In this document: positions 1-12,107 of the stretch, piece by piece | Position numbering within the stretch: the first letter of the stretch is position 1 | Layout: every line of letters begins with the position of its first letter | From: Mortierella alpina | Lineage: Eukaryota > Mortierellomycota > Mortierellomycetes > Mortierellales > Mortierellaceae | Assembly: GCA_029449245.1 (NCBI GenBank) | Contig: JANATF010000002.1 | Coordinates: 2,480,001 to 2,544,000 of the forward strand | DNA length: 64,000 nucleotides | Direction: 5' to 3' | Translations under genes and position numbers: made by a program | Notes under the pieces: generated by a model | Seen by the model: only the letters and a program-made list of their open reading frames with translations | Databases searched by the model: none | Told to the model about the DNA's origin: nothing

Positions 1-2679
1 CATGGCCAGTCGATACCCCAACAAAAGGGTCAGGATTGAGTACTCGGGCGATATTGGGGTCGAGGGACTGTACACGCTCTTCAGGAAGTACGGCAAAATC
101 GTTGATATTATCCAGGTGGCGCCTGTCAAAGATATGCCCAAGCAGGCCATCGTCCAGTACTCGTTCATGCGTGCATCCACTAGCGCAAAGAATTGTCTGC
201 ATGGAGCTGAAGTCAATGGAGTTCAAATCAGTGTTACCTATGAAAGGACATTGAAAGGAAACGTCATTTGGACCTGGCTCTCGAACCATCCTCGTCTCAG
301 TGTGCCCTTGGGAGGTTTTGCTGTCGCTGGCGTCTCCTATATCGTTTTTGATCCAGTCCGCGTCTTCAGCATGCACGCCAAGATCACAAAGCTGTTCAAC
401 GTTAACGAATACCCGGTTCTGAAATGGCTCCGCAAGGAGACTGTTGGCCGACTCACACGTGCACCCATCGACCCATTGCAGGCAACCGGATGGCGAGAAA
501 GAGAAGAAGAGGAAGAAAAGCTTCGTGTCTGGCTGCGCAATCCACCGGGTATTAAACAATGGGAGGGGTTTTTGTTATTCCAAGTACACTTTTTTTTTGC
601 TCGATGTTTCGACAACACTCTCTAACCACTCACTGACGTTCCATACCCAATGTTGCAGAGACGTTTGCGATTGTCCAAGGCCCGCGAGGCTCAGGCAAGA
701 CGGATATGGTTGAGTATGCCGTCAAGGAAAAGAAACACAAGGTCATCATCCGCTGCGAGGAATTGGCAAATGCTAGAAGCGAAGGCGAGATCCTGACTAC
801 CTTGGCGAAACAAGTCGGCTACATCCCTCTCTTCCAGTTTATGAACACACTAAACAATATGATGGACATGGCAATCACTGCCACCACAGGACAGAAAGCA
901 GGCAAGTGTCATTGACAAGCTAGATCGCTTCCCACACCCTGTGACTTGGAGGGAGACTTGAGGATAACCTGCTAATAATGTCGTCGTTATAGGTCTCTCT
1001 GCAACATTCGAAGGACAGCTCAAAAAGATCCTGGACACCTTGACAATCGCTATTCAGCAATCATCACCTACTAGTGGCATGTCCAACGTCTCACCAGAAG
1101 CTATCATGAAAAAGATTGAGCTGACGCTGGAGGAGAAGGCTCGGAAGGCAGTCGAGTCTGCGAATAGCGGCTCCCTGCCAGTACAAAGCATCGATACCAA
1201 GCAAGCGCGTAAGGCCAAGAAGGACAAGGCAAAGGAAGAAACAAAGTGGTGCGATCCTGACGACATTCCTGTGGTAATAATTGATGGATACATGTCAAGA
1301 GAAAAAGGACCGCACGCCAAGGAACTCTGGACCTTTTTGGCGGACTGGGCGGCTGTACTGGTCGAAAATCATGTTGCCCATGTCATCTTTGTTAGTAACA
1401 ATGTCGCTACCGCCAAGCCACTGTCAAAAGGTATACATATGTCTAGCGAATGTCCTTGATGTCGTTTATGCTGGCGAGGGACAGGAGTGTGAGAAGCGAC
1501 ATACTCAAAATCTTTTATATTTGTGATGCGTGCTTCTAGCCCTGCCCAACATGACCTTCGAGACGATCGTACTATCCGACGCTACACTGGATTCTGCGAT
1601 GGAGTTTGTACATAAGCATTTGGATAAAGAAGAGTATCCGAACCTGATCCAGTCCGTCAAGACGATCGGTGGTCGACTAACTGATCTCGAGCTCTTTGTG
1701 CAGAAAGTCAAGGCTGGCATGGGACCGGAAGGTAAGGCAGATGACTGACTCTCTACCCTGCATATAAATATATGCAACAGACGTAAAACGTTCAATGGAT
1801 CCTCGATTTGAGAAGGAAAACATGCTAACCTCTTTTTTTTGGGCGGGGTGTTATGATAGATGCGATGAATGATATCTTGGGCAGAGCCGTGATCGAAGTC
1901 CGGAAGAGTGCCTTTGACTTTGACAACGCGGACAAGAAGCAAAACTGGACCGCCATCCAATTCTGGGCCGTCATGAAGCTGCTCGCCAAGTCCGATGCTG
2001 TAAGCCGATGTTCCTATGTTGCTTCTTTTCTTCAAGGCAACTGGCAACTCTTGTATAACATGAATGAGAAAATGACGCTGAGAAAAAACTTGTTGTTGAT
2101 TCGTTTGTGGGGTCTACAGGTCAGCTTTGATGAACTCAGGATCCATCCTCTGTTCAAGAACGACGAGTCACCCTTTGGCGGAATGGAACAGGCAGAACTC
2201 ATTACCATCCACCACAGGAACGGTATGGAACAAACTTCGCAAACTCTGTTTTTGTGGTTGAGAGATTCCAGTCGATCCTCACATTCTAACCAACTGCAAA
2301 ATCATCCACGTTAGGTCGACCATTCTCGGTACGGCCAGGAAAGCCGATCTACCGCGCAGCCTTCCAAGAGATTCTCTCGGACGAGGGATTTGCAGCGTTC
2401 ATGGACCTGGAATCGAACACGTTCCTGGAGAAGGACGAATCTACAAAGGTGGCCAAGTGGGAAGCCGAACTGAGAGAGCTTTCCAATCTTCTGCACCAGG
2501 ATGGGTCTTGGCTCTTTGGCGGGGGTCGTGTCCCCAAAGAGGTGGACGTGCGCATCAAATGGCTCATGAAGAAGCTGGCGGAAAGTCATACCAAAATCGA
2601 ACAGTACGAGCAAGTGGTGGCCAAATCCAAGAAGCAGATCGCTTCCTTGCGCGTGAACAATGGTAGCTCATCCAGCTAA
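1..2679 (+). CDS. YME2: YME2/RNA12 mitochondrial escape protein, 5' partial
   Basis: Yme2/RNA12 is a mitochondrial inner-membrane protein with an RNA-recognition module and an ATPase-like matrix or intermembrane domain; it influences mtDNA maintenance and nucleoid structure. The window opens inside the gene, so the mitochondrial presequence is missing. The visible part begins with an RRM-like segment (about 75 residues), then a hydrophobic segment (PLGGFAVAGVSYIVF), then a P-loop GPRGSGKTDM directly after the first intron, and ends with a coiled, charged tail. Model exons: 1-548, 659-901, 993-1430, 1540-1731, 1860-1999, 2120-2222, 2315-2679, stop TAA. Every junction keeps phase, and joins such as PP|ETFAIVQGPRGSGK and HHRNGRPFSVRPGKPIY restore conserved family text. 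Intron 2 (902-992) uses a GC donor (GCAAGT). The gene converges on the small gene at 2944. The family call is strong; the start lies outside the window. Confidence 0.9.
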
Positions 2680-2943
2680 CTCCAGTAATACATGCAACGT
2701 CGTCAAGATCGAGCTCGGGAAAGTGATGGAGTATGCACAGTCTTTATTATGTGTCGAGCAAGTGTAAAAGTCGATGGGGGGGTGGATTTGTTTTTTTGCT
2801 TTTTGCTTTTTGTTTTTGAGTGATACGGTGATACGTAAGAATGGTGTCAAGGTTCGAAGCAATCCGATGCTCAATGAGCTTCCATGACCCCTGTCCGTAC
2901 GCAGATTGGAGTAGTGATTCTTTCCTGTTCTGGCTTGCTTGCG

Positions 2944-3162
2944 TTAATCGAGTTTTTTCCTGCCTGCCCGACTGCCGCCGCTTGCTTTGGCGGCACCGCT
3001 CTGGGAATCATTCTGGGCGGCCTCCTGCTCGAGATGGACCGCACTCCTTGCCTGGGCCTGCTCACCCATACGGACAAAGTAGGGTCGGATCAAGATCCAG
3101 ACAGCAATCAGGATGCCCGAAAAGATGATGTCGTTCCTTGAGTAGGAGATGTAGTTGCCCAT
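2944..3162 (-). CDS. small single-pass membrane protein, Pga2-like
   Basis: This is a 72-residue single-exon ORF. It starts with a short polar stretch followed by one hydrophobic helix (DIIFSGILIAVWILIRPYFV), then a basic/Ala/Gln-rich tail ending in RKKLD. The helix followed by IRPYFVRMGEQAQ resembles the RPY.MKLGAK signature of the fungal Pga2 protein-trafficking family, whose yeast member is an ER/nuclear-envelope protein needed for processing of Gas1 and alkaline phosphatase. The match is short, so the family name is an inference; it could simply be another small tail-exposed membrane protein. It lies 170 nt downstream of, and on the same strand as, the EF-hand gene, leaving room for only a compact promoter, and it converges with YME2 across a 264-nt gap. 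Confidence 0.6.
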   Translation of the reverse strand: MGNYISYSRNDIIFSGILIAVWILIRPYFVRMGEQAQARSAVHLEQEAAQNDSQSGAAKASGGSRAGRKKLD

Positions 3163-3332
3163 GACGAAGAAAAAAGGACGGCTGGATGACCGAGAGTGAA
3201 TGTGAGCAGGTTGATGGATGAGAGAAGATATGGAACAAAGAAAACGTGGACTGAAAGAGTGTGAATTTTCATTACGGTTTGGCTATTGGATAAAAAATTG
3301 GTATAGAGTGCGACATGGATCCGACTTTTTTT

Positions 3333-5853
3333 TTAATTCGCGATGTCCAGCTTGGCGGTTGTCTCCTCCACCGTCGGCTCGGGCTCTGCCTTGACCTCAA
3401 GACCGCCGTTCACAGATGCCTTCTCCAGAGCCGCGTCCGCCACCTTTTCGAGTACTGTCTCCTTCTGTGCACTTTCCTTGACCTTATCTGAAGCGGCCGT
3501 CGCTGCGGTGCTGCTGCTGCTCTGAGCAACAGTGGCCCCTGTGGATGATTGATCACCATTCACTTGGAGAGTTGTAGCTGCTTCGCGAACCGGCGCTGGC
3601 GTTTCACTCTTGGTCTCCAGAGCCTCTGTTCCTGGCACTGTTGGCTGTGCAGTCTGTACCTCATTTGTCTCGGCAGCCTTGGTCTCTGTGGTATCCTCAG
3701 ATGGAACGACAACAATGTCGACAGGTGAGCTCACTTCTGCTTCTTCGCCTTCTTTGGCGTCCTTTGGGTCTTTCAAGCTATTGGAGTCCTTGCTGTCAGC
3801 TTGGATAGCACCGTTCTGTCCTGCTTTCACGGGAGGTGTAACGGCCTCAAGAGCAGAGACACGCGGTGCTGCAATCTTCTTTTCCAATGCTGCCCTGCGC
3901 TCCCTCTCTTGTTGCTCTTCCTCTGCTGCAACCAAACCTTCAAACTCGTTCACCTTTCCCAGCAAATCACCACTACCGTTGACGCCTCCATTGAGCCACA
4001 GCAGACTATGTGAGTTGCTGAGGCGAAAGCTTCCAGCGGGTGAGGATGATTGAAGGACATGTCCTGAGGCTGTACCGTAGAGAGAGTCCCTCAATCTCGG
4101 TGACGGTGGCGCAAAGTGCCCAAAGCGGGGTGAAGGTGGTGAGGATCCAGAACGAGGCGAAGGCGGGACAGACAGCGCAGAGCAGATAGAGTTGGAGCCA
4201 GAATCGGTCTGGTCAGCAAGGAACTGACTGAGAAAGTCGATGATCAGAGGCTCCTTCATCGAGTTGAGCTTGTACTCTTCCAGGGACAGCTTGCCGTCAT
4301 TGTTCACGTCTAAATCATCAAAGATTCGCTTCACCAGCTCCTGGATCTGATGGGTTTCATCCTGACTCGAGCCCGCCACCACTGAGTGCTATCAGTTCAG
4401 TGAGATGAGGAGTCTTAGACATCACAATTGCACTGCTTGCTAGCATCTTCAAGCACGGGATGTAGACTAATACAATAAAAGCGGCAAAAAAAATGCCTAC
4501 CAGCTGGGTCATGGCTCTCTCCAGCCCCGGGCGAGTAATATATCCTGCATGGTCAACATCGTACAGCTTAAAAGACACTAATGGACAACAAGAGCCATGC
4601 GGTTGGAGGTGTATAAGCATTTTGAGCATTGGCCTCCTCTTAGCGGCTCGATAAGGAAGTTGGCATGACAATATACACAAACCACATCTGAGAGGGCGCT
4701 AACTTACGTTCGAGTTTTTCGTCTGGGGTACCCTTCATAAATACACTCAGACCTTCAATGAACTCCTTGAAGTTGACGCCCTTCGAATTTGGGTTGGTGT
4801 CAAATGCAGAGAAGAGTCGGGTCAGGAACACATCATCCAGTGGGGACGAGTGAAGGATGCGGCGGAAGGTCTATCGCAAGATTCGGACGAGATGATGGAA
4901 CACAATTAGCACATGTCCGTTTCGCGGAGAGCAGTGAAAAGAAACAGTATCGCAGTAAACCTCGAATGCCATGCGATGGATCGACATGTGCTGTATCGAA
5001 CCAACTTGTCTTAAGTCATCACAGATCCTCTCCAATAACGCCCACCCAAAACGACGAGTCGCCCTTTTGCCCCCAAAGATAGCCAGGACAGGAGTCATGA
5101 GAAAGAGAATACAGAGCGAGAAGAGCAAAACACCGGCCCGCCGTTTATGTCATTCATCCATTTCCTTAACGAACGAAGAAAAAAACAGCAATAAACGTGA
5201 GAGCCCTCCCTCATCATGGCACGGCACGGGAAGGAGAAATGAAACTCAAATGCCAAGAGTAGGGCCTAGCGCTGCACCTGCTGTGTTGGCCGTGTCGTGT
5301 TCGTCACCCACTGGCCTCGCCAGTATGCGCCCACAGGAGATGTCGCCCATCGAAGCCGATAAACTGATAGAGTGCTTTGAGACATGTCCAAGTCGGCGCA
5401 TCATTCAGCCCAGAACACGGACATGCTCGTTCACAACGCCATTTTTCTTAGGAAGCACAAACCACGCAAACTCTGTCCTGCTCCTCCTCCCCCATGCCCT
5501 GAGAGCGACCTGTCCGTGTAGAATGGTGCCGGTAGTAATAGCCCTTTGTCCAGGACACACAGGCGTACTGACATGCCGATACAATGAGCAATTGCCCCAG
5601 GTCAAGGAACAAACAACAGCAGAAAAAAAATAAGGAGGCGGGGGGAGTAGGGAAGAAAAACCGCCGATGGGCCGCCCGAATGGACCGATTGACTATGGGG
5701 TGCCGCAACATGGACAATCAAAAACATCAAGCAGCAACTTGCCTCCTTGAACTGTGCTTCGGTGAGAACGTTGGTCCTTGAGACATTGGATGTCTTCTCG
5801 AACTCGCGCCGCAAGGTGTTAATCTCGCGCTTGGAGACTAGTTTCACGAGCAT
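3333..5853 (-). CDS. EF-hand calcium-binding protein (calaxin/NCS-like) with long C-terminal tail
   Basis: Model: exons 5743-5853, 4708-4870, 4501-4577, 3333-4388; 468 residues. The first ~170 residues form an EF-hand module laid out like EFCAB1/calaxin and neuronal calcium sensor proteins: an FRRILHSSPLDDVF helix, FKEFIEGLSVFMKGTPDEKL, then FKLYDVDHAGYI, then FDDLDVNNDGKLSLEEY. Only the last loop (DVNNDGKLSLEE) has all canonical ligands. The first loop has an extra residue before its Glu, and the second has Ala at ligand position 5 and no Glu at position 12. The remaining ~300 residues are Ser/Pro/Ala/Thr/Glu-rich, with several SPRFG/PPSPR motifs, and look disordered. Intron 1 is long (872 nt) and has a GC donor (GCAAGT); the phase only fits this border. 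The ATG at 5853 follows a 21-nt T tract on the coding strand. Fungal targets of this protein are unknown to me. Confidence 0.75.
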
Positions 5854-6989
5854 GGCATAGATGGGCCAAAAAAAAAAAAAAAAAAAAAGCTCGCTGTTAG
5901 TCCCAGGTTGCCTGAGCCAGACAGAACGGATACTAGGGCAGCAGAATACGACAGAGAAGCTGCATTACAGTGCGTTCGTCTTGCAAGGTCCTTGTTTTCT
6001 TTAGAGTGCTTTGCGCCCATTGTGAATGAGTTGAGAGAAGCAGGTGCTTTCGGGTTGAAGGAAGAGGAGCGGATGTGTTTGCGTCAGGGTGGGCAGAATC
6101 AGATGAAGGAGGACAGGTCGCGGCGTGGCCAGGTAGTGGTGAGGATGAGGCGGAGAAGATGGAGAGACGAAATAGAGACGAGAAAGGAGACAGGTAGGAT
6201 TCAAAAGGACGAGTGGTGGATGAGGTCAAAGAAGAAGGAAAGGAAGAAGGAAGGGAAAATCAAAAAAGGGTTTGATATTTTATGTGGGTTTCGCACCAGA
6301 AAGCCCTTGTTGTGAGCGCGCCCACTAGTGCTGCTGGGTCGCATCGCGCTGGTCCGTTCTGTTCTACTCGCCTGCTCCCGACACCTCGACAAGACTTCTG
6401 GGCACTCTACAAAGGTCTCTCTATTCCCCTGTCGCGTCACCGCAGCGGGATGCCGCCCTCTCCTGCTTTAGCCTGCAGAGGACATAGAAAGCAGTGGTCC
6501 ATGCATACATCACGAGTTCCGCGGTGGGCCGTTTGCCGTTGCAAAGGCGGCATGCACGCATGCACTATTCCGTCAGAGACATCAAATAGCATCTGAACGC
6601 ATGCGATACTAAGCGTAGTAGTGCCAGTGGACACGAGTGTGCATCGGGCGAGGGAGAAGGACGGTCTAACGATTCAGGAGGGCATGATATGAATGAAATG
6701 TTGACCTGGGACCTCAAGATCAAGCATTCCTGCGCGGAAATGAACCCAAGAGGACACAAAGCAAAGACAAACATCTTGAAACGGATCACGCACTGTACCG
6801 TCATGCAGCAATCTTTGCCTGGGTTAGAAAATAGAGCTCGTTTCACACTCAGTGAGCAGTGTCCAGGGGTTCATCCTGCGGCGATGTTGACAAAGGCGCA
6901 TGCACGGACTTGAACCAAAGGAACCATGTACCAGACGTGAGGTGTGAAAAATATTATGCAATGAGTTTATTACGGCACGGCTTGTTCCA
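5854..6989. other. intergenic region between EF-hand and velvet genes
   Basis: No convincing gene. The plus-strand frame at 5908-6315 is Arg/Lys/Glu-rich because of a purine-rich tract and shows no domain. A 21-nt A run sits at 5868-5888, which is a T tract just upstream of the EF-hand start codon. The stretch holds the promoter and leader of the EF-hand gene and the 3' end of the velvet gene. Confidence 0.6.
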
Positions 6990-8187
6990 CTAATCTTTGT
7001 CCTGCACACCCTCCTCGTCAGGATCAGCCTCCGTCTGAACCAGCTGCTTCGCGCGACCAACCCTCGTTTCTTTACGTAATGGGATCCGGACGCCTTGATC
7101 GAAAAGTTTCTTAGACAGAGCGGTTGATTCTATAGAGCAGAGTTATGCCAAAAAAGATCAGTACAGTCGCAAAGCAACGCTTCAAGAATTGTGCAGAGGC
7201 AGGATCTAGTGCTTACTGTTCATCCCAGGGAACCGTTTCGCAGGGTAAATCTCAAAAGGTTGTGAGTAGATTGATGCATAGACCGACGAGGTCATCATTG
7301 GGGGTCTAGTTCACGCAAGCATTTATCATTAGCTTTGTGCCAATCTTCTCATAATTGAGCCAAGGCAGGTAGGGTCGAAGCAAGACAACGATCATACTCG
7401 GGTAGCATTGTAAATGAGAATTTGAGAGTATAGGTTCCTTCCGTCCGGACACTGAGATCCGGGAATGCAAAGAAGATTCCGAGATTGCCTGCCAGGTCCC
7501 GTAATAAATCCCCTGAAGCCCCAGTGGATCCTGTCAAGTTTCGGCTGGCCACTGGTGTCGGTACAGCAAGATTAAGAACCGACATGGTCGAATCCCCAAT
7601 GGTTTGGACAGCTGAGGCTGCAGCAGGCACCTGTGTGGTTGTTGATGGGTTGGCAACAAGTGCGCACGACGTTTGCTGATCTGCAGAGTAAATGTCCGCC
7701 ATGACCATGCACCGAGATACGTTCACACTTCCAGGTATACTATTTTAGAGTTCAAATGTTAAATGAAAGCGCTGCTCTTCCAGCTGAACCTTGAAAGGAC
7801 GATAACCTCGTCTCTTACTTTAGATCCACTGGCGTCCCGTCAGCTTCTCGCACAGTGAGTCTTACGATCGGCGGAGGGTCAATAGGGCGCCGATCCTAAT
7901 GCCGTATGGGCAGCGGTCAGAGGCAACAAAAACAAGAAATCATCAGCGCTCTGCTGTGTGTCTGCTGGTGTCACGCACAACCCTTTTTTTTTGTCAGTTC
8001 TGCTGTCAAACAGGACAGGATTTACCTTCTCGCCAAATCCACACATACGCGCATGGATAGGATCCTGCTCCATGGACAGCTCGTATGTCCTATTGGGGTG
8101 GTCGCTAGAGTTAGTCATGGCGGAGTGATGCTGCGCAGCGGAAAGCATGAGCTTTGAAGAGGCAGTTTTATCGTTTTTGGTTGGCAA
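6990..8187 (-). CDS. velvet-family transcription regulator
   Basis: Velvet proteins (VeA, VelB, VosA, VelC) are fungal DNA-binding regulators of development, spore maturation and secondary metabolism. The domain has an NF-kB-like fold. Model exons: 8026-8187, 7819-7895, 7398-7739, 7217-7305, 6990-7129; 215 residues, all phases agreeing. The N-terminal half reads YELSMEQDPIHARMCGFGEK joined to DRRPIDPPPIVRLTV. The C-terminal half reads SIYSQPFEIYPAKRFPGM joined to STALSKKLFDQGVRIPLRK. Between them is a Ser/Thr/Ala-rich insert of about 60 residues, which is more like VelB than compact VosA. The protein is short and ends just after the domain with an acidic tail (PDEEGVQDKD), so it has no PEST-like extension like VeA. 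I cannot assign the subfamily. The upstream region is nearly 4 kb and may hold a long leader. Confidence 0.9.
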
Positions 8188-11100
8188 GTGTCAGGCTTTT
8201 AAGAGAGGTTAAGAAAGAGTCTCGAAGGGTGACAAGTAGTTGCGATCTCGTAGCAAATGGGAAGGAGGGTGAATAGCAGCAGCTGCTCTGTGGAACATTA
8301 GGACATGGGCGGCCAGAGGAGTTTTATAGAGAGCGGCCGTGGATCTGCCTGCAGATCATTGACCGGATGCAGTTCGCAGGGTTAGAGTGGGAAGTGTAAG
8401 GAAGGAGCAAGGGAGTCGGCGAAGGACAGAGCGCCTCGTGGGTTTAATACAACTGCAGGTGGACGATGCAAGCCAGCGGAGTCATCACTCGCCACACGTC
8501 AAACGAAAAACAATGGGCGCAAATAGAATGCGGCCTGGGGCTATATGCGAAGCTGGTCCAGCTCCTGGTTGGCATATTTTAGCCGGACGTGATAGGCTCC
8601 AGCTCAAGGACCAGAGGGGGCGCGCGTGAGCACGGAGGAGGTGTCTGTGGAATGTCCAGCGACGAATCACTTCGTGGGGGGGGGACAGAAATGAAAACAG
8701 AAAAGCAGCGTGCTAGCTCCCACAGACCACAACTTTGTAAACAATGATGCCACCGCTCGTCGTGGACCTGCGATCTCCTGCATCCAACTGCACAGGCTTT
8801 TTGTCTTGTTGTTGCTGTCGTGCTGGGACGTCAGCTTTCTCCTCACAGCACAATAGAGTTTAAAAAACCTAAATGCGCTGGCATTCCACAGGCTACATCA
8901 AGGAGCAATGCACATACAACGCATCCAAAGACAAGGTAAGAACGCTCCTTTCTCCTTTTAATCATACAGCGCGCCGTTGGCTTTTTTTTTCTCCCTCGTT
9001 CTCACATCCGCCAAAGATCCACCTGCATGAAGTTGGCCTCCAAACAGGCTTTGCTGGCAGATTGTTTCTGTACCACCTCCGGCCCTGAAACCTTTGGATG
9101 CAACATGAGGACAACCGATGCTTATGGTCTGTTATTACCTTTCATCTTGCTTCATGATTTTACCAGCCAAGCAACAGCGGTACTGACGGGCCGACTAGGA
9201 CAGCACAGAGTTGCTAAAGGGGCAAAGTACCAGTTCCAGCCTTGAAGAGGTTCCAAGCCGTTAGGCAAGAGGCGGCAGTGTGTTCAAATGATACTACTGC
9301 AAAGACGTCGTTTGTCTGGTAGAATATGAGAGAGGGAGAGAGAGATGGACGTGAGGGTTGGTTGGTGCGATATGCGAAAGGAAGCCCTAGCGGTGGTTTT
9401 TCTGATCGCATCCTCATTCGTCCTTATCAGCAGGTACGTTAGTGAGAAGGAGGCGCTACTGAGCAACACTAACAGTATCTCGCGCAGCAGTGGGCTCCAG
9501 TGAGATGGCAATGCAGAAGCAAGCCTGGACATCCGTCAGAGCCTCTCGCTCAGGACCACCATCGAGTTATGGTGGCGTCTTTGGCGTTTATCCGGATGCA
9601 CACATAGTCATAACCAGGGAGAGACAAGGTCTGCATGATCCTCATATTTTTTGCCTTGCCCCATGTTTGTCTGTCGAAACTCAATATTGGATCGAAAAGA
9701 GAAAAAAAAAAAAGCTCTGCGCCATTTTGGACTGTGGGCGGAATATGAATCCTTTCATAAGATGCCTTGGCCACTGAAGACGACCGACCACGACCAGTAG
9801 ACACTGCTACAACCACTGCTATCAATGCAAACATGACTATCCGTCACCACTCAACATCACGGCGAGACCGCTATCAAAATATAAAAAAAGGTGCAGGCAA
9901 CATGCAAGCAAGGAACCGTGCGCAGACGGGGCCAAGGGGGAGTGGACAGGAGGACCATCGTAAGTGCGGTAAACAAAGCAGAAAAAAAACAACACGGCGA
10001 TTGAGTGATGGAGCACAAGCCGAGAGGAGACCCAAAATTCCAAATTCCACTGTTCTGGCTCAGGTCTGACTCTGCAAAAATATGGTTGCGTTTTCCGAGT
10101 CTCCGAGGTGGACCCGGCCAAAAGGACAATGCTCAGAAAATGACTAGCGTAGATGCAAGCTGAGAAGTCTCACCTCGTTGGTGCGAGGGTGCAAAAAACC
10201 CAGAGATGGTGCATTGTGCTGAGATATGTGCATGCCTTCAGGGAGTATGGTTCAACTTGGCGTAGATTACTTTTTGCCTTGCAAACATGTGCGTCGCCAC
10301 GCGAGGGCTGAACTGCATGATGCACATGGTCGAATATGTATACCAGAGACCAACGAAAACACAGATGCACACACACACGCGCGAATAGAAAAACGATCGT
10401 CCAACCCTCCCTTTTGATTTTCACTTTTTTTTTTTTGGCGGGTAAATCTTCACGTACCAATGCGTTAAGAATAGGTCAGAGCTAAAGTGTCTGGACAATA
10501 TGGTTGCTAGAGAAACGTAGTTGAAGAAGTAGTGGGGAGAAAATAGAAAAGGGATGGCAGATGGAATCCTGTGGAATAGGGTTGATGGGGAGCTAGGCAA
10601 TTGAAGAATGGACGAATGGCAGAATGCTGCAATGGGCAGGTTCAGGAAAAGTGAGAGCTAGAAAAAGAATAGACAGAGTGTTCTCGCGAAATATGTGACA
10701 GGATGCGACAGTGCCGTTGTGTTTCGTGGGGTTGTTCACGCTTGAATAAAACGAATGTGAGGAGATGTGGCCAAATGCTGCGATCACACCGTTGAGTGAA
10801 CGGAATGACGAGGACGAGTGACAACTGGTCAAGCGAAAAAAGAAGTAAATAAAAACAAACAAAAGGAAGAGTGGTTGTCTCTCCCAGGAGTGCACTGCGG
10901 CGTGCCCATTATATAATAGATGAGTGGGGTGTGGTGGAAAACAGGGGTGTCGGGAGAGAGTGGTGTTCAGCCTGTGGTCAATACACGATTGAACGATTAG
11001 AGTGAAGCCGGACAAAGGGATGCTAAGAGAAAAGGAAGAAAGTGCGCGGGAATCAAGACGCGTTCACCTTCTAGATCATGCGCCAATGGTCTACCAAGCC

Positions 11101-12107
11101 CCTTGAACTCTCGTAGCGATCTTGCCGTTCCCCCCTGCCCCTCTGTGCCTATGATCTGCTCCTTGCCCGCCCATCGTTTTGGTTTAACCTCCTATGCCCG
11201 ATAGTAAGGGGCGACAGAAGGCACATCGCATAGACCCGGGCAATCCTTCCTTTCTATGGTCTGCCTCAAGTGGGGGTTTACAAAGCACAAACGTAAAGCA
11301 GAAAGCAAAAAAGCAAAGTGGAAAGGTATAGCGGAACGAGAAAAGGCATGGCTTTGCAAAAAGAAACTTAGCCACGAAAGAGATAGAGTTCTGCTCTCAT
11401 TCTTCTCCTGTGGAAAATAGTATGGGATCTCACTGAATGCCTTGGATATGGCACTTGATAGGAATGAGGAAGAAGGCAGAGTTTTGGTGGTGCAAGATCC
11501 ACCGATGCAGCATGAAGAGCCCGCACCAGGTGAAACAATTAAAGCTTGCCCTTGGGGATAATTTCCTTTTTTTGTTTTCGTTGCATCCTCGCGTCCTGAG
11601 GTCCTTGCAAAGAAAGTCTAGGTCGTTTTCATTGTACTATTACCGCTCACTGCTCCTGATCCGATATTGTCATCACACAAAGCGGTACCGAATTCACAAG
11701 GCATCCTCAATCCATCCACACAGCCACGCATCGTTTTGCGCAGTGCATTGCAGATGCGCTTCCAAAGTCGAGATGCGAGCCTCTCAGATAGGGTTCGATA
11801 GACATTCTCAAGTAAAGAAGAATCGAGCGTCAAGGCATATAATCATTCTCTCACTCACACGAACATACTCGATTGACAAGGCACATGTACGCCCACTAAG
11901 ATGGTGCACACCACCATTCCACCATTCGCACGATGCCGATACGTTGCCATAACGTTTGTTCATCCCCGCAGGAAGAAACTCACGCGTTCACCTTCTACGC
12001 CCTCGATTCATCACACAAGATCGTCGATCACAAGGAAGGCAAACGAAAAAAAAATTCATGGTGCCTTTAATTGGATCAACAGGAGAAAGACAACTACAAG
12101 CGAGAAA
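8188..12107. other. long gene-free region upstream of velvet gene
   Basis: Almost 4 kb with only short, overlapping frames on both strands and no codon pattern, domain or splice-consistent model that I could support. It lies upstream of the velvet gene and downstream of the MDR reductase gene (both minus strand). It probably contains the velvet promoter and untranslated leader exons plus the 3' flank of the reductase. Homopolymer runs (for example T10 near 10427 and A11 near 9703) are present. No tRNA-like cloverleaf was found. Confidence 0.5.

Noticed and set aside
5908-6315. 135-codon Arg/Lys/Glu-rich plus-strand frame
   Set aside because: Composition follows a purine-rich promoter-like tract; no domain, no conserved motif.
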